Shown: positions 1-11,689 of the stretch, one piece after another
Position numbering within the stretch: the stretch's first letter is position 1
How the letters are laid out: each line of letters starts with the position of its first letter
DNA from: Rhipicephalus microplus
Lineage: Eukaryota > Arthropoda > Arachnida > Ixodida > Ixodidae
Direction: 5' to 3'
NCBI RefSeq assembly: GCF_043290135.1
Contig: NC_134702.1
Location: forward strand, 197,254,491 to 197,318,490
Length of the DNA stretch: 64,000 nucleotides
Made by a program: the position numbers and the translations under genes
Notes under the pieces: model-generated
What the model was told of the DNA's origin: nothing
Database searches by the model: none
The model's input: the letters and a program-made list of their open reading frames with translations, nothing else

Positions 1-1056
1 TGCGACGATTCCACAACGCCCCAACTTCCGGACATCTAGGAGTCTCCAGAACTTACTACCGCATTCGATGACAAGTATTCTTGAAGGTCTCTACCGCTCC
101 GTTCGCCATTACGTCGCATCTTGCGACGTCTGCCAGCGTCAAAAGAAGCATACGACTCCCCCTACCGGTCTCCTTCAACCTATTGAAGTTCCAGCCGAGC
201 CGTTTTATTGAGTTGGCTTGAACTTGTTTGGGCCCTTTCCTACTAATACAACCGGAAATAAATGGATGGCAGTGGCCACATATTATGTCACTCAGTATGC
301 GATTATTCGAGCGCTACCAACCAGCTGCGCAACAGACGTGGCCGACTTCATGCTCTACGACATTATTCTGCAGCATGGCGCTCCGTCTCACCTGCTCACA
401 GACCGTGGTCGCTACTTTCTATCTCGTGTGGTTGATGATCTACCCTGATATTGTGCTACCCATCACAACTTCACATCTTACCACCCTCAGACTAATGGCC
501 TTAGAGAGCACCTAAACCGCACATTGACAGACATGCTTTCCACGTACGTATCTACCGACCACACTGATTGGGACAGAGCTCGGCCATTCGTTACCTTCGC
601 CTATAACTCGCCTCGTCATGAAACAGCAGGCTACTCCCCATTTTATCTACTCTTCGGACGTCATTCCTTACAGCCCTTCGACACACTGCTTTTATCAGAC
701 CAACCATCCTCCACTTCGTACGCACTGGATGCAATCACCCATGCGCTCACGGCACGCGAAGTAGCCCGCGCTCGCTTATCGTTGTCGCAGACTGCATAAA
801 AGTCCCTTTACGACCGTCGACATAAGGATGCCGTTTTTTCTGCAGGATCTCTTGTTTTTCTGTGGCTTCCATCTCGACGTGTCGGCCTCTGCGAGAAACT
901 ACTATCTATACACCCTGGGCTCTACCGGGTCCTCCATCAGGTCGCACCTGTGACCTATGAGATTGCCGCTACCACAAACCTATCGGCTGCTGCACCCAGA
1001 ACGGAAATAGTCCACGTTTGCCGTCTCAAGCCCTACAACGCGGACTCGCTCATTTA
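1..1056 (+). pseudogene. Ty3/gypsy integrase (degraded)
   Basis: Integrase inserts retrotransposon cDNA into the chromosome. In order one can read the HHCC zinc-binding region (histidines in FHNAPTSGHLG near 13-45, cysteines in CDVCQRQ near 124-144), the catalytic core (GNKWMAVATYYV near 256; LTDRGRYFLS near 397; NGLREHLNRTL near 494), and a C-terminal stretch ending near 1056 in VCRLKPYNADSLI. The reading frame breaks several times: an in-frame TGA lies near 208, and the core is split over at least two frames near 445-520. The first catalytic Asp, expected just before the LFGPFP block, reads Asn. No functional product is possible. The 5' end is cut by the window edge. Confidence 0.85.
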
Positions 1057-1089
1057 ACAGGCACCGAGACGGTGCCTTACCGGCCGGGG

Positions 1090-1261
1090 TGATTACACGT
1101 GTATGGAACGATCGCTTTGGCACAGCTGGAATGGCACCCGAAAGGAGGAAGACGACAACGTGGTTGTAGTGGGTTCGTCTATCAAGCTTGCCTGTTGGCC
1201 TGTGCGCTCTTTACGCCGTGTAGCAAGACCTGCTGTCGGAGAACATATCTTCTCCGTAACA
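1090..1261 (+). repeat. 3' LTR of Ty3-A
   Basis: The 172-bp segment starts TGATTACACG just after a GGCCGGGG purine-rich tract and ends CCGTAACA. The LTRs at 51116 and 55132 have a similar length and also end GTAACA. No 5' partner is in the window, so the boundaries are inferred from position and termini. Confidence 0.55.
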
Positions 1262-1605
1262 GTATATTACAAGATATATTGAATTTTAGGTTAACTTTCA
1301 TTTTATGGCTAAGAGTGGTAACGAGACAATACCGAGATGTCGCACAACTAGCCCACTGCGACGTATCTTTGATGAAGCGTTTTTACTCCATCCGCCTTCG
1401 CATTAAAAATGAATCCACCACAGCCCATGAAAGTTGAAAAATCGAGCCAATTCACACAGGAACCATTACTTACTTGAGCAAGTTAAATTTCTTTGCTAAG
1501 CCGTCAACATTGTGGACAGCGCGCCAACCATACAGTCATTTGTACGCACCAAGGGCACATTCACGAGCTTTTTTTTTGCATAATGCAAAGCGAACAAAAA
1601 ACCCC

Positions 1606-1692
1606 TTGAGTAGCGCATAACTGGAGCATCTGCCTTGAGGTATTGAGGCCGCGAGTTCAAATTTAGTTGCCGCGATCTGTTTATGTGTCTGT
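1606..1692 (+). repeat. possible tRNA-like SINE head
   Basis: A box A-like stretch (TAGCGCATAACTGG) is followed about 35 bases later by a box B-like GAGTTCAAATT, the spacing of a tRNA-derived pol III promoter. It lies next to the 3' tail of the minus-strand LINE at 1727. The similarity is weak and it is not a foldable functional tRNA by eye. Confidence 0.3.
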
Positions 1693-1726
1693 ATATTTCT
1701 CCTGCCCTTTGAAGGTGTACATATAT

Positions 1727-3276
1727 CATCATCATCACTCATCAGCCTGACTACGCTCACTGCAGGACAGAGGTATTTCCCATGTTCCGCCAGTTAACTC
1801 AGTCCTATGCTTGCTGCTGCTGCATTAGACCCGAAAACTTGCTAATCTCGTCTGGGTACCTATTTTTCTGTCTCCCTCTCAACCGCTTGCCTCACCTGGG
1901 AATTCAGTCAGCTAACCTTAAACACCAGTGCTTATCCTGCCTATGCACTACGTGCCTGGCCCGTGTCCATTTCTTTTTGATTTCAACTATGATATCGTTA
2001 GTTCCCTTTGGTTACCTCCTCCACTCTGCTTTCTTCATTTCTCTTAAGGTTGCACCTATAATTTTATTTTCGATGACTCGCTGCGTCGTCCTCAATTTAA
2101 GCTGAACCTTCTTTGTATGATGCGAGGTTTCTATCCCGTTGGTAAGTACCGGTAAGTCCCGGCAAGATGCAGCTGTTATATGCATTCATATTGAGGGTTA
2201 GTGGCAGACTACCATTCATCATTTGAGAATGCTTGCCGAATTCGATCAAGCCCATCCTTATTCTGTTAGTTATTGCACTGTCATGCTTCAGCCCCGCGGT
2301 TACGACCTGTCCAAAGTAGACATATTCCTTAAAAACTCCAGCGTATCTCTCACCTATCGCAAAAGGGCTGTTTTCTGTCGAGGCCGTTGCTCAATACTTT
2401 GCTCATACTTCTGCCTATTATTTTCAATCCTCCTTTTCTGATTTCTGTGCATGGTTCTGTAATCATGAACTGTAATTCCTCCCCTGTTCGAGTTACTCAT
2501 CAAGGCGATGTCATCAGTGAATCACAGGTTACTAAGATACGCTTCATTAACTCTTATCTTTATCTCCTCCGAAACTATAGGGCCCGAAAACCTGCGTTAA
2601 ACACGAGGTGAATAGCATTAAAGAGATCGCGTCTTTCTGCCCTACACCCTTCTTTATTGAGACTGTCGCTTTCTTTATGGGGAACAATAGTGACTGGGGA
2701 TCCGCTTAAGATTACTTGCAGTATGTTTATGTTGCGTTCGTCGATGCCTTGATTTAATAGTCCCTGCATTACTGCTGACGTATCGACTGAGTCAAACGGC
2801 CTGACGCAATCCATAAAAGCGATGTATAGGGGTTGGTTGTATTCTACGCATTCCTCTAATACCTGAGTAATATTACGAATAAGGTCTCTTGTAAAGTAGC
2901 CTTGTAGAAAATCTGCGTGGTCATAACTTTTTTGGAACTTTAATGTATCCTTTATTTAATTAGCAATTATTTTTGTATATAGTTTGTAGTGAGCGTTCAG
3001 TAAGCTGATCAGCCTGTAATTTTTCAAGTCCTTGGTGTCTGCTTTCTTATGCATTAAAATGATGTTGCGTTCTTCTAAGATCCTGGTGCTCTTCCCGTCA
3101 AGATACACTTCGTATTGATGTGACCAGTTTTTCTAACACAATTTCTCAGCCATCTTTCAGCATGTCAGTCGTTACCTTATCCTCGATTGCAACTTTGCCT
3201 CTTTACATTTATGTTCACCATTAGTACAACTAAATGCTCTGTGCTCGTTATTGGGAGCCATACATATATCTATCGT
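1727..3276 (-). mobile_element. RTE-type LINE fragment (5' truncated)
   Basis: This is a non-LTR retrotransposon on the minus strand. Its 3' end at about 1727 carries a TGATGATGATGA-type simple tail, typical of RTE-clade LINEs. Upstream of a roughly 800-bp 3' portion, reverse transcriptase sequence is readable in pieces up to about 3200. No endonuclease domain is visible, so it is 5' truncated. The SINE at 3294 adjoins its left-over 5' side. Confidence 0.75.
2575..3200 (-). pseudogene. RTE LINE reverse transcriptase remnant
   Basis: Reading from 3200 down to 2575 gives RT blocks in the order expected for RTE elements: TDMLKDG, then KDLKNYRLISLLNAHYKLYTKI, then HADFLQGYFTRDLIRNI, then AFMDCVRPFDSVDTSAV followed by GIDERNINILQVI. 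The RVFSxL-type block and the catalytic FADD box cannot be found in frame. The frame is interrupted by stops near 2955 and by small shifts near 3115. It is an old dead copy. Clade assignment rests on the spacing of these blocks and on the TGATGA 3' tail. Confidence 0.72.
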
Positions 3277-3293
3277 AATCAACTGCTGTAATG

Positions 3294-3398
3294 TGCTCAG
3301 TAAAGATCCCCAGGTTGTCGAAATTACCGGAGCCCTCCACTACAGTGTCTCCCATTAACATATGATGGTTTTGTGACTTTAAACCCCACATATCAATC
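3294..3398 (+). mobile_element. Ruka-like SINE, 5'-truncated copy
   Basis: This is the 3' part of the tick tRNA-derived SINE, recognised by GGAGCCCTCCACTAC, CATATGATGGTTTTG and the terminal CCCCACATATCAATCA. It is flanked by a perfect 17-bp direct repeat (AATCAACTGCTGTAATG at 3277-3293 and 3399-3415), the target-site duplication left by LINE-driven insertion. An internal stretch of about 14 bases is missing relative to the copy at 10826. Confidence 0.88.
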
Positions 3399-3415
3399 AA
3401 TCAACTGCTGTAATG

Positions 3416-6400
3416 CTTGTGTGCTATTTAGTAGTATTTCATTCACTCATTTCCACCTGCCCGTGTAATGGCTCATCGAGTTGTTTTTTTCTAAGTTATG
3501 AACATTAAGTATACCATCACACCGGCATGCTGTGGTATCATCGTAAGTGTGTATAACTTTGAACATCCGGTTTAGTCCTGTGACGCACATACCGAACTGA
3601 AGCGTCGTTCAAAAAAAACATAATTTCCTTGACGTTCAATTCATCTTTATTATACTCGAATGTAAATACAGTAAATATCGGTATAGCAGTTTCTTCCACT
3701 TTTTCACAACGCTGGGAGCTAACGAAAGCTGGCGAGCGAGAATATAACATTTGTTCGGTGTTATGGACGAGAAGATAGGTGAGTGGCTTCCTCAGTTATA
3801 TGTAGGGTAATGAGGCACGACAAAAAGGAAGCTTGATATAAAGGCTAACAGCTTCACAAGTTGCTTGTTCTGTCGCACAATGCGCTATACTAAATGCACA
3901 TGAGGGGATACAACCAGACGTTAAGATGGTAAATGCAAATCTCGACCCCGATACAATGCTGGGTGGTTTTAATTCTTGCTATAGTCTACAAGCCCCACTG
4001 CTGTGAACCTCGTTCCGTTCCGTTTCATCAAATCTCATTCCTTAAGTATGATACCGCACTTCATAACGGAATGTATTCATTATCACGTGGTATTTGTTGA
4101 ACCTGCGTCAAAGTATCTATACGCATGTCTTTTTTAAAATAAAGTTACGGCACGAAGGACGTTCTTGGCACTTTGGAGGTGCATGAAGGCTATGTGTAAG
4201 CCAAATATTGACAGCAGTGTCACTTCAAGTAAAGAAGACTAAGAAAAAAACGCTGGGCTGGTGCACGTGCGTACAAGTTCTGAACTCAAGATGGGGAACC
4301 TAAAACTGATCCACAAAGATGAAGTATTTAGTTTTCCATGTGCTAACGTACGGAGTAAACTTTCAAAAGCAACGAGGTAACATAGAAGCAAGGCATCACA
4401 GACGGCGTCATGGAACAAAAACAATAAAGACAACGCTGAGAGATAAAAATATAGGGTAGATCAGAAAAACAGGAGTAGCCGATCCTTCATATAAGCTGAT
4501 AAGGTGAAAAATTTAACTGGGCACGTGAGCACGTAACGTCATATGAAGGAAACATAGCAAATAGCCATTTTGAACGTGAAGAAGGATACCAAGGTATACG
4601 GGAAGCACGACGAGGATGGCAAGTGGTTAGGTGATTGCGACTAAATGGAAAGGGCTGGAGGGACAAAGTAGAATCACTAACTCACGCAATGGACAACCAG
4701 GCATCATTGGAAGGTAACTTCGTACTGCAATTGACTTAGGATAGACTCAAAGAAACGATAGGCATGAACTGCAGAAGGCCACATAAAATATAGTAGGCTA
4801 CCGAGCTGTACAAATTACAAGTTTCTTTGTCCAGAACATTTGTGATTGATGCTTTGCCCAGACTTGAAGAAAGATGCGAGTCCCAAAAAGAAAGGTAATG
4901 TGCTATTAGCAGTGTAGCAAAAAGAAGAAGAAATCCATACAATTCTTTAATACCTACCATGTAATAAAGAGCTAGTGTCTACGCGTTCTTCCTCAGAGGT
5001 GCTTGTACCCCCACGAGAATTAGTGGAAATACAGACTTTGGATCTGATTCCGGCGGATCGCGTTCTCAGGATTCTCGACACTTGTTTGCCTAGTGTAAAG
5101 CAAAGCGATATGAAGTTATATTTAAATTAAACTTGCTTTAGTATTTTGTACGTAAATTTTATCGCAAAACGTTTTGGCGGTCATGCGGTACAAGTGAAAC
5201 CTGGACAAGTATACCCACTAAGGTATGCATATGTCTGTCACTGCGTTCGAGATTCAGTAATAAGGTATAATAATTATTTTTCTACATTTGAAAACAAACA
5301 TTCTTGTTTTGCTCTTGAAAGAACGCATTATCTATTTGCTGAAATTACCGTACAGGATAAAATGAGAAACATTAAACATTTGTCTGCTGCAATGCAAGGT
5401 GCGTCTGTACAAGTGGTCTTCTACCAATGCACATCTCGTTTTGTTGTGAAGTCAAGTAACAGGAGGGTTACGGTCCGTCTACTTAGCTTCGCTGTCGTTA
5501 TGCAGTCGATTTAAAGGATTTTTTGCAAGACGCACTAGAGAAAAAAGTAAACACGATGCAATATTCTGCTCTGGCATGAGACGGTACATCTATGCACTGC
5601 AGTGAGTGGACGACGCTATGCTTAAACTGTCAAATACGAGTGGTGAAGCTCTGAAGGCGCAGAAAATCTGAGACATAGTAGTCTTCAGCCTCTTTGAACA
5701 ACAATGGCGCTGCTTCAGTGCTTTGCACCGCACCCCACTATAACCCCACTACGGAAGCACGAAACTGAAACTGTCGAAAAGAATCCCTGGATACTTCGCT
5801 AGCCAGGGCAATTTAATCTGAAACATGTACTTCCCATAATTTCCATGAGGGAATTCCGAGGAATCGCAGTGCCAGATTTTCCTCTAGGTAATATTGTTGG
5901 AAACGCTATGTAGAAAACTATAGGGGCAGTGGCCTGGTCAGGTGATGACGCTATTCGTTTGCTTTTTTGTGCGTACATGAAATTTTTTCTAATATATCCT
6001 TCCATTACGTGATTTGTCAAACCATGAAATAGCTGTAGCGAAGAATAATGTTTAGTTCTTTTGTCAATCTGTCATTTACCACTTGTAATTGTTTCAGGCG
6101 ACAAGTTAAAATTTCTTCCCAATAGAGCGAATTGTGTTACCTCAAACACACAGAAGAGTTTGGTCTCTGTGTGAGAACTGCCCCAAAGTAAATTTTCATC
6201 CAGATTTATATACGAACAGATTAGAAGGGAAATGTTTGCTAACCTGACAACGGCAGATAGGGCAGTGTTTTGTGTGTCCGTGATGCTTGGATACAGGCTT
6301 CCAGGGTTATCGCAGTTTCTTTAGTCGGCACGTGGTGCATTATCGTGCATCGTTGCTATCTGTGATGACGGCTGCTGTTATTTTCTATATGGGCCGTCCG

Positions 6401-6430
6401 CGGAGTCGCTTATGCGACTTCTTGTGCGTC
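3416..6430. other. no recognisable gene
   Basis: AT-rich sequence with only short open frames that match nothing I recognise. The stretch around 4600-4960 has a repeat-like composition but I cannot assign it. The longest + frame (5146-5514, 122 codons) has no recognisable domain. Confidence 0.5.
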
Positions 6431-6432
6431 GC

Positions 6433-6469
6433 CCCCTAACATCCTTACCAAACGTAAGGGTGTTAGGGG
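6433..6469. repeat. 16-bp hairpin
   Basis: CCCCTAACATCCTTAC (6433-6448) and GTAAGGGTGTTAGGGG (6454-6469) form an inverted repeat with one mismatch around a 5-base loop. The function is unknown; it may be the end of a small transposon. Confidence 0.7.
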
Positions 6470-7649
6470 ACGCGCATCTCGAGATAGACGTAGTGGAAGG
6501 CACTTGTCGTTGCTACTGAGGAAACTTCATTTTTACCTTACACACAGCAGTTTTCCCCGCGATGTAAGAATATATACATGAACAGGTGGCGATTATATAC
6601 CCCACAGGTGTTAAAAGTGCAATAACGAATCTCCAGCGTCAAGATTACACTCCGGACGTTATCAGTTTTCGTGCCGCTTTGTCGGTGCCTTTTTAGGACG
6701 CTAGGAAAAGTGGCGCCAGGTGTTTCGGCGGCAACGTGCGAACCACTGATTCTGTGTCTTTTTGCTGGTATGCGCGACCATGCTGTTTTGATGCCAGCTT
6801 TTTTGTTTACGTGCGTTTTAAGATCTTCTATTGACCAAGATGGCATCCAATGGCGGAGAGGTTTGTCAAATGAATACAATGTGTTTTGTGCCGAACTCTC
6901 ATTTTGGCTATTGGACTTGTGTGAAGCTTGTGCTTCTGTTTAAGGTGCCGTCCGACAGGGACTACCTGGAGCAGCGGCGCCTTGCAATTCTGACGGCAGA
7001 CCCAGTTGGGTATACGGACAATGTTTGCACTAAATACTTTTCAAAGGAAATGATTTTAACCACATACTACGTGGAGTGATTGGTGCTACTTAACGTTCCA
7101 CAGAGGCAAGTTTTATCTATGAAAGTCATTCGCACCTAATTTCAGAACAGTTCTAAACATCTCAGAAGGACAAGTAAACCCAGAAAACTAGCCCGGAAGA
7201 GCAAACCTCTTGCTCTGCAAGCACCAAAACCAAAACGACGTTCGGCAACATCCATACGTTGCACAGGCGGGCTCATGATTCCTCATCAGAGGGCGGGGGT
7301 CATCACACATTTGCCCCTCCCTTTTTTTATGTGACTTAGTGCTGCGGCCACACCCCTCTTGCTACCTTCCTTCCAGTGGGCACGCCTGTGATGCGATGCA
7401 GTAAAGTTGTCTTATCGATTTTTTTAAGTGCTTCAATATATTATAGTGTATACTACAAATTATCCCAACTATTATTCCAGTTGAGGGATATTAATATTTG
7501 CGAAGTATCTGGGCGGTGTAGGCTCTAAAATCATGATTTTTTGTGAGGGACGTCGTAGTCACGGGCTCCTGGGTGATTCTGACTACCCGTAGTTGGCGAT
7601 TGAGCACCTACATCTAATGTATTATTATTATTATGTTAATTGTGCTTCT
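6470..7649. other. no recognisable gene
   Basis: Overlapping short frames on both strands (for example 6538-6879 minus and 6671-6943 plus) have no recognisable domain. A short ATT trinucleotide run sits at 7618-7634. Confidence 0.45.
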
Positions 7650-7665
7650 AAGTATCAAAACAGCG

Positions 7666-7902
7666 CCCCGACGTGGTGGTCTAGTGGCTAGGGTACTCGG
7701 CTGCTCCCCCGTAGATCGCGGGATTGAATCCCGGCTGACATGGCTGCATTTCCGATAGAGGCGGAAATGCTGTAGGCCCGTTTCCTCACACTTGAATGCA
7801 CGGTGAAGAACCCCACGTGGTCTAAATGTCCGGAATACTCCACTATGGCGTCTCTTATAATCATATGGCAGTTTTGGGACGTTAAACACCACATATCAAT
7901 TG
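7666..7902 (+). mobile_element. Ruka-like SINE, full-length copy
   Basis: This 237-bp copy starts with a tRNA-like head (box A-like TGGTCTAGTGGCTAGGG, box B-like GGGATTGAATCCCG). It continues through GGCTGCATTTCCGAT and ends CACCACATATCAATTG. It is flanked by a perfect 16-bp direct repeat (AAGTATCAAAACAGCG at 7650-7665 and 7903-7918). The head supplies an internal pol III promoter; mobility depends on a LINE's reverse transcriptase. Confidence 0.92.
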
Positions 7903-7918
7903 AAGTATCAAAACAGCG

Positions 7919-8251
7919 TGTGATTATCAGAGAAGCTGCAGTGGAGGGCTCTGAAAATTTAGGCCTTCTGGTATTCAATGACGTCCATATAAATTTATAA
8001 GTAGATGGGCCTCAAGCATTTTCACCTCCATCGATAAAGCAATCGCCACACCGGGATTCCATTCATTGGCCTCACATACATCTTATCTAAGCGCGCGGTT
8101 GTTTTTGCTGTTAGCCCCTACCTAAATGCACTCGCCGTGACCATATATATTTTAATCAAGGGATAGTGCGTTGGTTGATTTTTAACTTTTTTTGTGAATA
8201 AAAACCTGCAAAAAAAATTGCCGCAGCTTCCCTCGGGGGAACACTGAGGAG
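7919..8251. other. no recognisable gene
   Basis: AT-rich spacer with an A-rich run near 8205. Nothing assignable. Confidence 0.5.
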
Positions 8252-8280
8252 GATGCGGAGCATATAATTGGTTAACGGGG

Positions 8281-8402
8281 TGTTAAAGTGCGACTTACTT
8301 GGGTCGATGGCTAAATTGGTTAACGTGGTTGTGAAATGGGGTGTTAAATTGCGACTTACTTGGGTCGATGGCTAAATTGGTAAACGTGGTTGTAGGAGGG
8401 GG
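8281..8402. repeat. 61-bp tandem repeat, two copies plus a partial third
   Basis: Two near-identical 61-bp units start TGTTAAA at 8281 and 8342, and a third begins at 8403 and diverges. Each unit contains GCGACTTACTTGGGTCGATG and AAATTGGTTAACGTGGTTG with small differences. Confidence 0.88.
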
Positions 8403-8586
8403 TGTTAAATGAGTGAACACGTACACACGTTTGCGAAAGGGCGGCGCTGGTCGAAGGGACGTCGATCATTGTGTTTGTGGATTCGTTGGAATTCATTTCA
8501 CCGCGACCTTGGACGTCGACGCGCCGTACAAACCAACCGACGAGCGGCAACTGAGCGAGCGAGCGCCGACCTTGAGTATATATACA

Positions 8587-8885
8587 GCGCGACGGCGCAT
8601 GCACTGTCAGCTGTTGAATGTTCTCGAAGCGCGACGGCGCATGCGCGTCCACTGGAGAATCAGGAGAATTGTAGAATGTTCTCGAAGGGGAGAAGCGCGC
8701 GCGGCACAGATGGTGGGTGACGGTGCATGCGCGCGTCAGCTTTCGAATGTTCGAGAAGAGGGAGAAGCGCAACGGCGCATGCGCGCGCGTCAGCTGCCGA
8801 TGTTCTCGAAGCGCGACGGCGCATGCGCGCGGGTCAGCTGCCGATGTTCTCGAAGCGTGACGGCGCATGCGCGCTACATTATACA
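8587..8885. repeat. about 44-bp GC-rich minisatellite
   Basis: Irregular units share GTTCTCGAAGCGCGACGGCG followed by CATGCGCGC and CAGCTGCCGAT. The clearest period is 44 bp (units starting at 8801 and 8845). Earlier units near 8619 and 8745 are diverged. A related motif (GTGTGTAGAGGAGGAAGG) is duplicated at about 8922 and 8970. Confidence 0.75.
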
Positions 8886-9072
8886 GCTAGCGAATGTTCG
8901 TGAAGAGGAGAAGCGCACGCGGTGTGTAGAGGAGGAAGGGTGCACAGATGGTGGAGGAGTGAAGCGCGCGCGGTGTGTAGAGGAGGAAGGGATGCACAGA
9001 TGGTGGAAGAAGGAGGAGGAAGCTTGCGGACGGCGCCGCACTACAAGCCTCGAGTATTAGATGCTCCGCATC

Positions 9073-9532
9073 TAAAACAAAAGCACTACTTCGCGCAAAT
9101 GGTAATTGGTGGGTTTCGAGTAAAGCTCTATTCATCTGTTTCCGCGACATTCACAATCTGCATAAGGCAGTTTCATGCCAATATTTTTTTTCTTAAGCAT
9201 GCTACACTTTTTATTTTAAAGTGAAAACAAATTTCCTTTGATTTCTTTTGGCGTTTCTAATACCACTAAGCACAAAGGTGTCGGGAGAGGGGGGGAGGAA
9301 TTTCAAGTTGCCAGCGCCACATCGCTGGGTCACTTGACCATGGCGCCATCTAATGGCTTGCAGCCACGTATGTTCAGCCAACGGAACATATTGTGGCACC
9401 GCTGGTGCGCAGAGTATTCTAACACCTAACATATTCTTACATCGTAGTTTTCCCGCACCAGGTACGCAAGGTTGTGTTCTTGGGCCTACTAAATGTGATT
9501 CATTTCTTGGTGAACCAAAGCCCCCGACAGTT
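9073..9532. other. no recognisable gene
   Basis: Mixed sequence with a purine run near 9286. No supportable coding region. Confidence 0.45.
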
Positions 9533-9588
<56 letters not shown>

Positions 9589-9590
9589 GA

Positions 9591-9626
<36 letters not shown>
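9533..9626. repeat. (TCTA)n microsatellite
   Basis: About 23 tetranucleotide units, interrupted once by CTAGATA near 9587-9593. Confidence 0.98.
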
Positions 9627-10811
9627 CAAACAGCAGACAGACGTCGAAGCTTATGTGCAGTCGTGACACCCGCCTTTACTGATTTTTCCATAGCTACTTC
9701 TGTAACCTCCAGCGCTGTGATGCAGCAGAAGCACCACCAGCCTATATCACAGAGATATTGGAGTGGTGCCTGTGTTATCTTGTGTCTACAAAACGGTAGG
9801 TTAACAGAAAAAAAGGTTGCTCTTAAAAATGATCAATTACTTAATTTTCTCGCACAAATTTCCCGAACCTCAACACGGCTTCCGGCAACTCAGTATGCTA
9901 GAATATTCGCTTCACATTGCCACAGTCCAACGTATTGCGTCTGTGCGAGCCCACGTTTCACACGCAAACTGAGACCATGGTCATCTTCAGCCCCTAAGTT
10001 TTTATGACTGCTCATCACTTGCCGATAATCTGATAAGCCAGATGTCTCGTGGAGCTACAGGTGGTGATTTTGTAGCCCCACTGCACTGAATAATTGAAAA
10101 AATAGAAATAATAAAAAATAAAACAACAAACACAGGATGCTCCAGAAAGACGAAGGACTCAAGAATACATTCTCTTTTACGTACGCCTTTTGTGTCGTCG
10201 GCTCTTGGCAGTAATCTAGTGCAGCCTGTAAAGTATGTATGTGCTTCTTGTACTTCTCTGAAATTTGTCTGTGTGGCATTGTTCAAAGCAAGCGCTTAGC
10301 TCTCCATGGCTATCACAAGAAGCACATACAAAATCCGGTTTAAGCAATGATTCCCGTGCGAGATTGATTTGGATAAAATCTTCTTCATCGGCTTTATGCC
10401 AAAAGTTGTTTCCATCCGAGAAACTGTTGCGAACGCTCGAGAAACTAGCGCCACTTCAAACAGATGGCGGCAAAATATCCAGATATGCCTGTGCCTGTCA
10501 AAAGTATAGTTAGAGGCGAACATGCCACTGATGAGTTAAAAGCATTCATTTGCTCAGCAGATAACGATCCTTTAATTATGGCGCTGATAGAAAAAAAATG
10601 CAATGTTGCCAGTCTTACGCTAGGTGCATGAAGGCGGAGACTGTGAACCCATCATTCCCTCATTGATTGTCTTGTGTCCTGTGCAGATTATGGCGAGTTG
10701 CAATCGTGCATCCCAAAACCTCACTGAGGCGTGCATCTAGGTGAACTTTTCTCGAAAATTGCTTTCGCCAAGCACGGTACCACGAGGAGTATTCAAACAA
10801 GCGCATTTACA
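9627..10811. other. no recognisable gene
   Basis: The + frame 9474-10007 owes its length to the TCTA microsatellite. I see no domain in it or in the minus frames at 10002-10523. Confidence 0.45.
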
Positions 10812-10825
10812 AATTCAGACGTTCA

Positions 10826-10992
10826 TGCGGCGGCTGCATTTCCGATGGAGGCGGAAATGTCGTAGGCCCGTGTGCTCAGATTTGGGTGCACGTTAAAGAA
10901 CCGCAGGTGGTCAAAATTTCCGGAGTCCTCCACTACGGCGTCTCTCATAATCATATGGTGGTTTCGGGACGTTAAACCCCACAAATCAATCC
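10826..10992 (+). mobile_element. Ruka-like SINE, 5'-truncated copy
   Basis: This copy lacks the tRNA-like head and starts at GGCTGCATTTCCGATGG, then runs to the terminal CCCCACAAATCAATCC. It is flanked by a 14-bp direct repeat with one mismatch (AATTCAGACGTTCA at 10812-10825, AATTCGGACGTTCA at 10993-11006). Confidence 0.9.
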
Positions 10993-11006
10993 AATTCGGA
11001 CGTTCA

Positions 11007-11689
11007 ACCAATGCTACGTATTCGTCATAGTGCTTCACACATCTGGAAGAATGCATTGCTGTTTTTTTCATATTTAACAATTGTGGATACAAAAGAAACG
11101 TGTTTTATCACTGCTGTTAATCTCAATTCCTAATCAAGATACACGAGTGTCGTTGCCTAACATGCGGTAAACTGTTTTATTTCTTTGCTGTACATTTATC
11201 TTTCACTCACACAGAAAGACACTTTTGGAATGCCCACAGCGTCATTATTACCTAGCAATTGCAGATAGGAACGTTTCTATAACAATATTCTCAAGAACAC
11301 TAGTCGCAATATATTGGAGATTTCATATACCTATCGGTAATATTTTCACAGAATATTGCCGTATCGGAACTGTGGCACATAAGAATGCATTGAGCTTACA
11401 ATATTACGCAGAGTTACATCTATAAACCAGTCTACGGTAAAGCTCGCTACTTGAAAATCTCGGAACGCACGTGCACTTTTTTGCCTGAATTTACCTGGCT
11501 GTTTTATGCTCAGGGAGGCAGTGCAATCAAAATTCAGAGCTCTCCCGTTTTGGCTGTTTACGGGCTGATAGTACGCAGCACTGCCCTTTGTAGCCCCGAC
11601 GAAATGAAAAATATCATTTACACAATCATATAATTTTAATTGTTGGGCCTTGTATTCCAAAAGCCAGGATATCAATACGAGAGCCGCCG
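11007..11689. other. no recognisable gene
   Basis: AT-rich spacer. Short frames on both strands, including part of 11346-11873 minus, do not resemble known proteins. Confidence 0.45.

Larger units (their letters stand above)
1..1261 (+). mobile_element. Ty3/gypsy retrotransposon, 3' portion (Ty3-A)
   Basis: This is the 3' end of a Ty3/gypsy LTR retrotransposon whose 5' part lies left of the window. Integrase-coding sequence runs to about 1056, followed by a purine-containing tract and a short 3' LTR ending CCGTAACA. The integrase resembles that of the element at 51116-55305 (shared blocks such as RALPTSCAT), so the two belong to related families. Frameshifts and stops show it is dead. Confidence 0.85.
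8252..9072. repeat. GC-rich repeat block bounded by a 12-bp inverted repeat
   Basis: GATGCGGAGCAT at 8252-8263 is repeated in inverted orientation as ATGCTCCGCATC at 9061-9072. The roughly 800 bases between are much richer in G+C than the flanks and consist largely of tandem repeats. The arrangement suggests a non-autonomous element or a captured minisatellite unit. Long frames across it on both strands are by-products of low stop density. Confidence 0.55.

Noticed and set aside
4239..4960. minus-strand hydrophobic frames as membrane proteins
   Set aside because: They look like antisense shadows of an AT-rich repeat-like stretch; no conserved motif or splice structure.
5146..5514. 122-codon + frame
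   Set aside because: No recognisable domain; length is within chance for this amount of DNA.
8413..9060. 215-codon + frame and 170-codon minus frame (8356-8868) over the same DNA
   Set aside because: Both follow GC-rich tandem repeats with few stop codons; composition is repetitive, arginine-rich and unlike a protein.
9474..10007. 177-codon + frame
   Set aside because: Its core is the translation of the TCTA microsatellite; no domain on either side.
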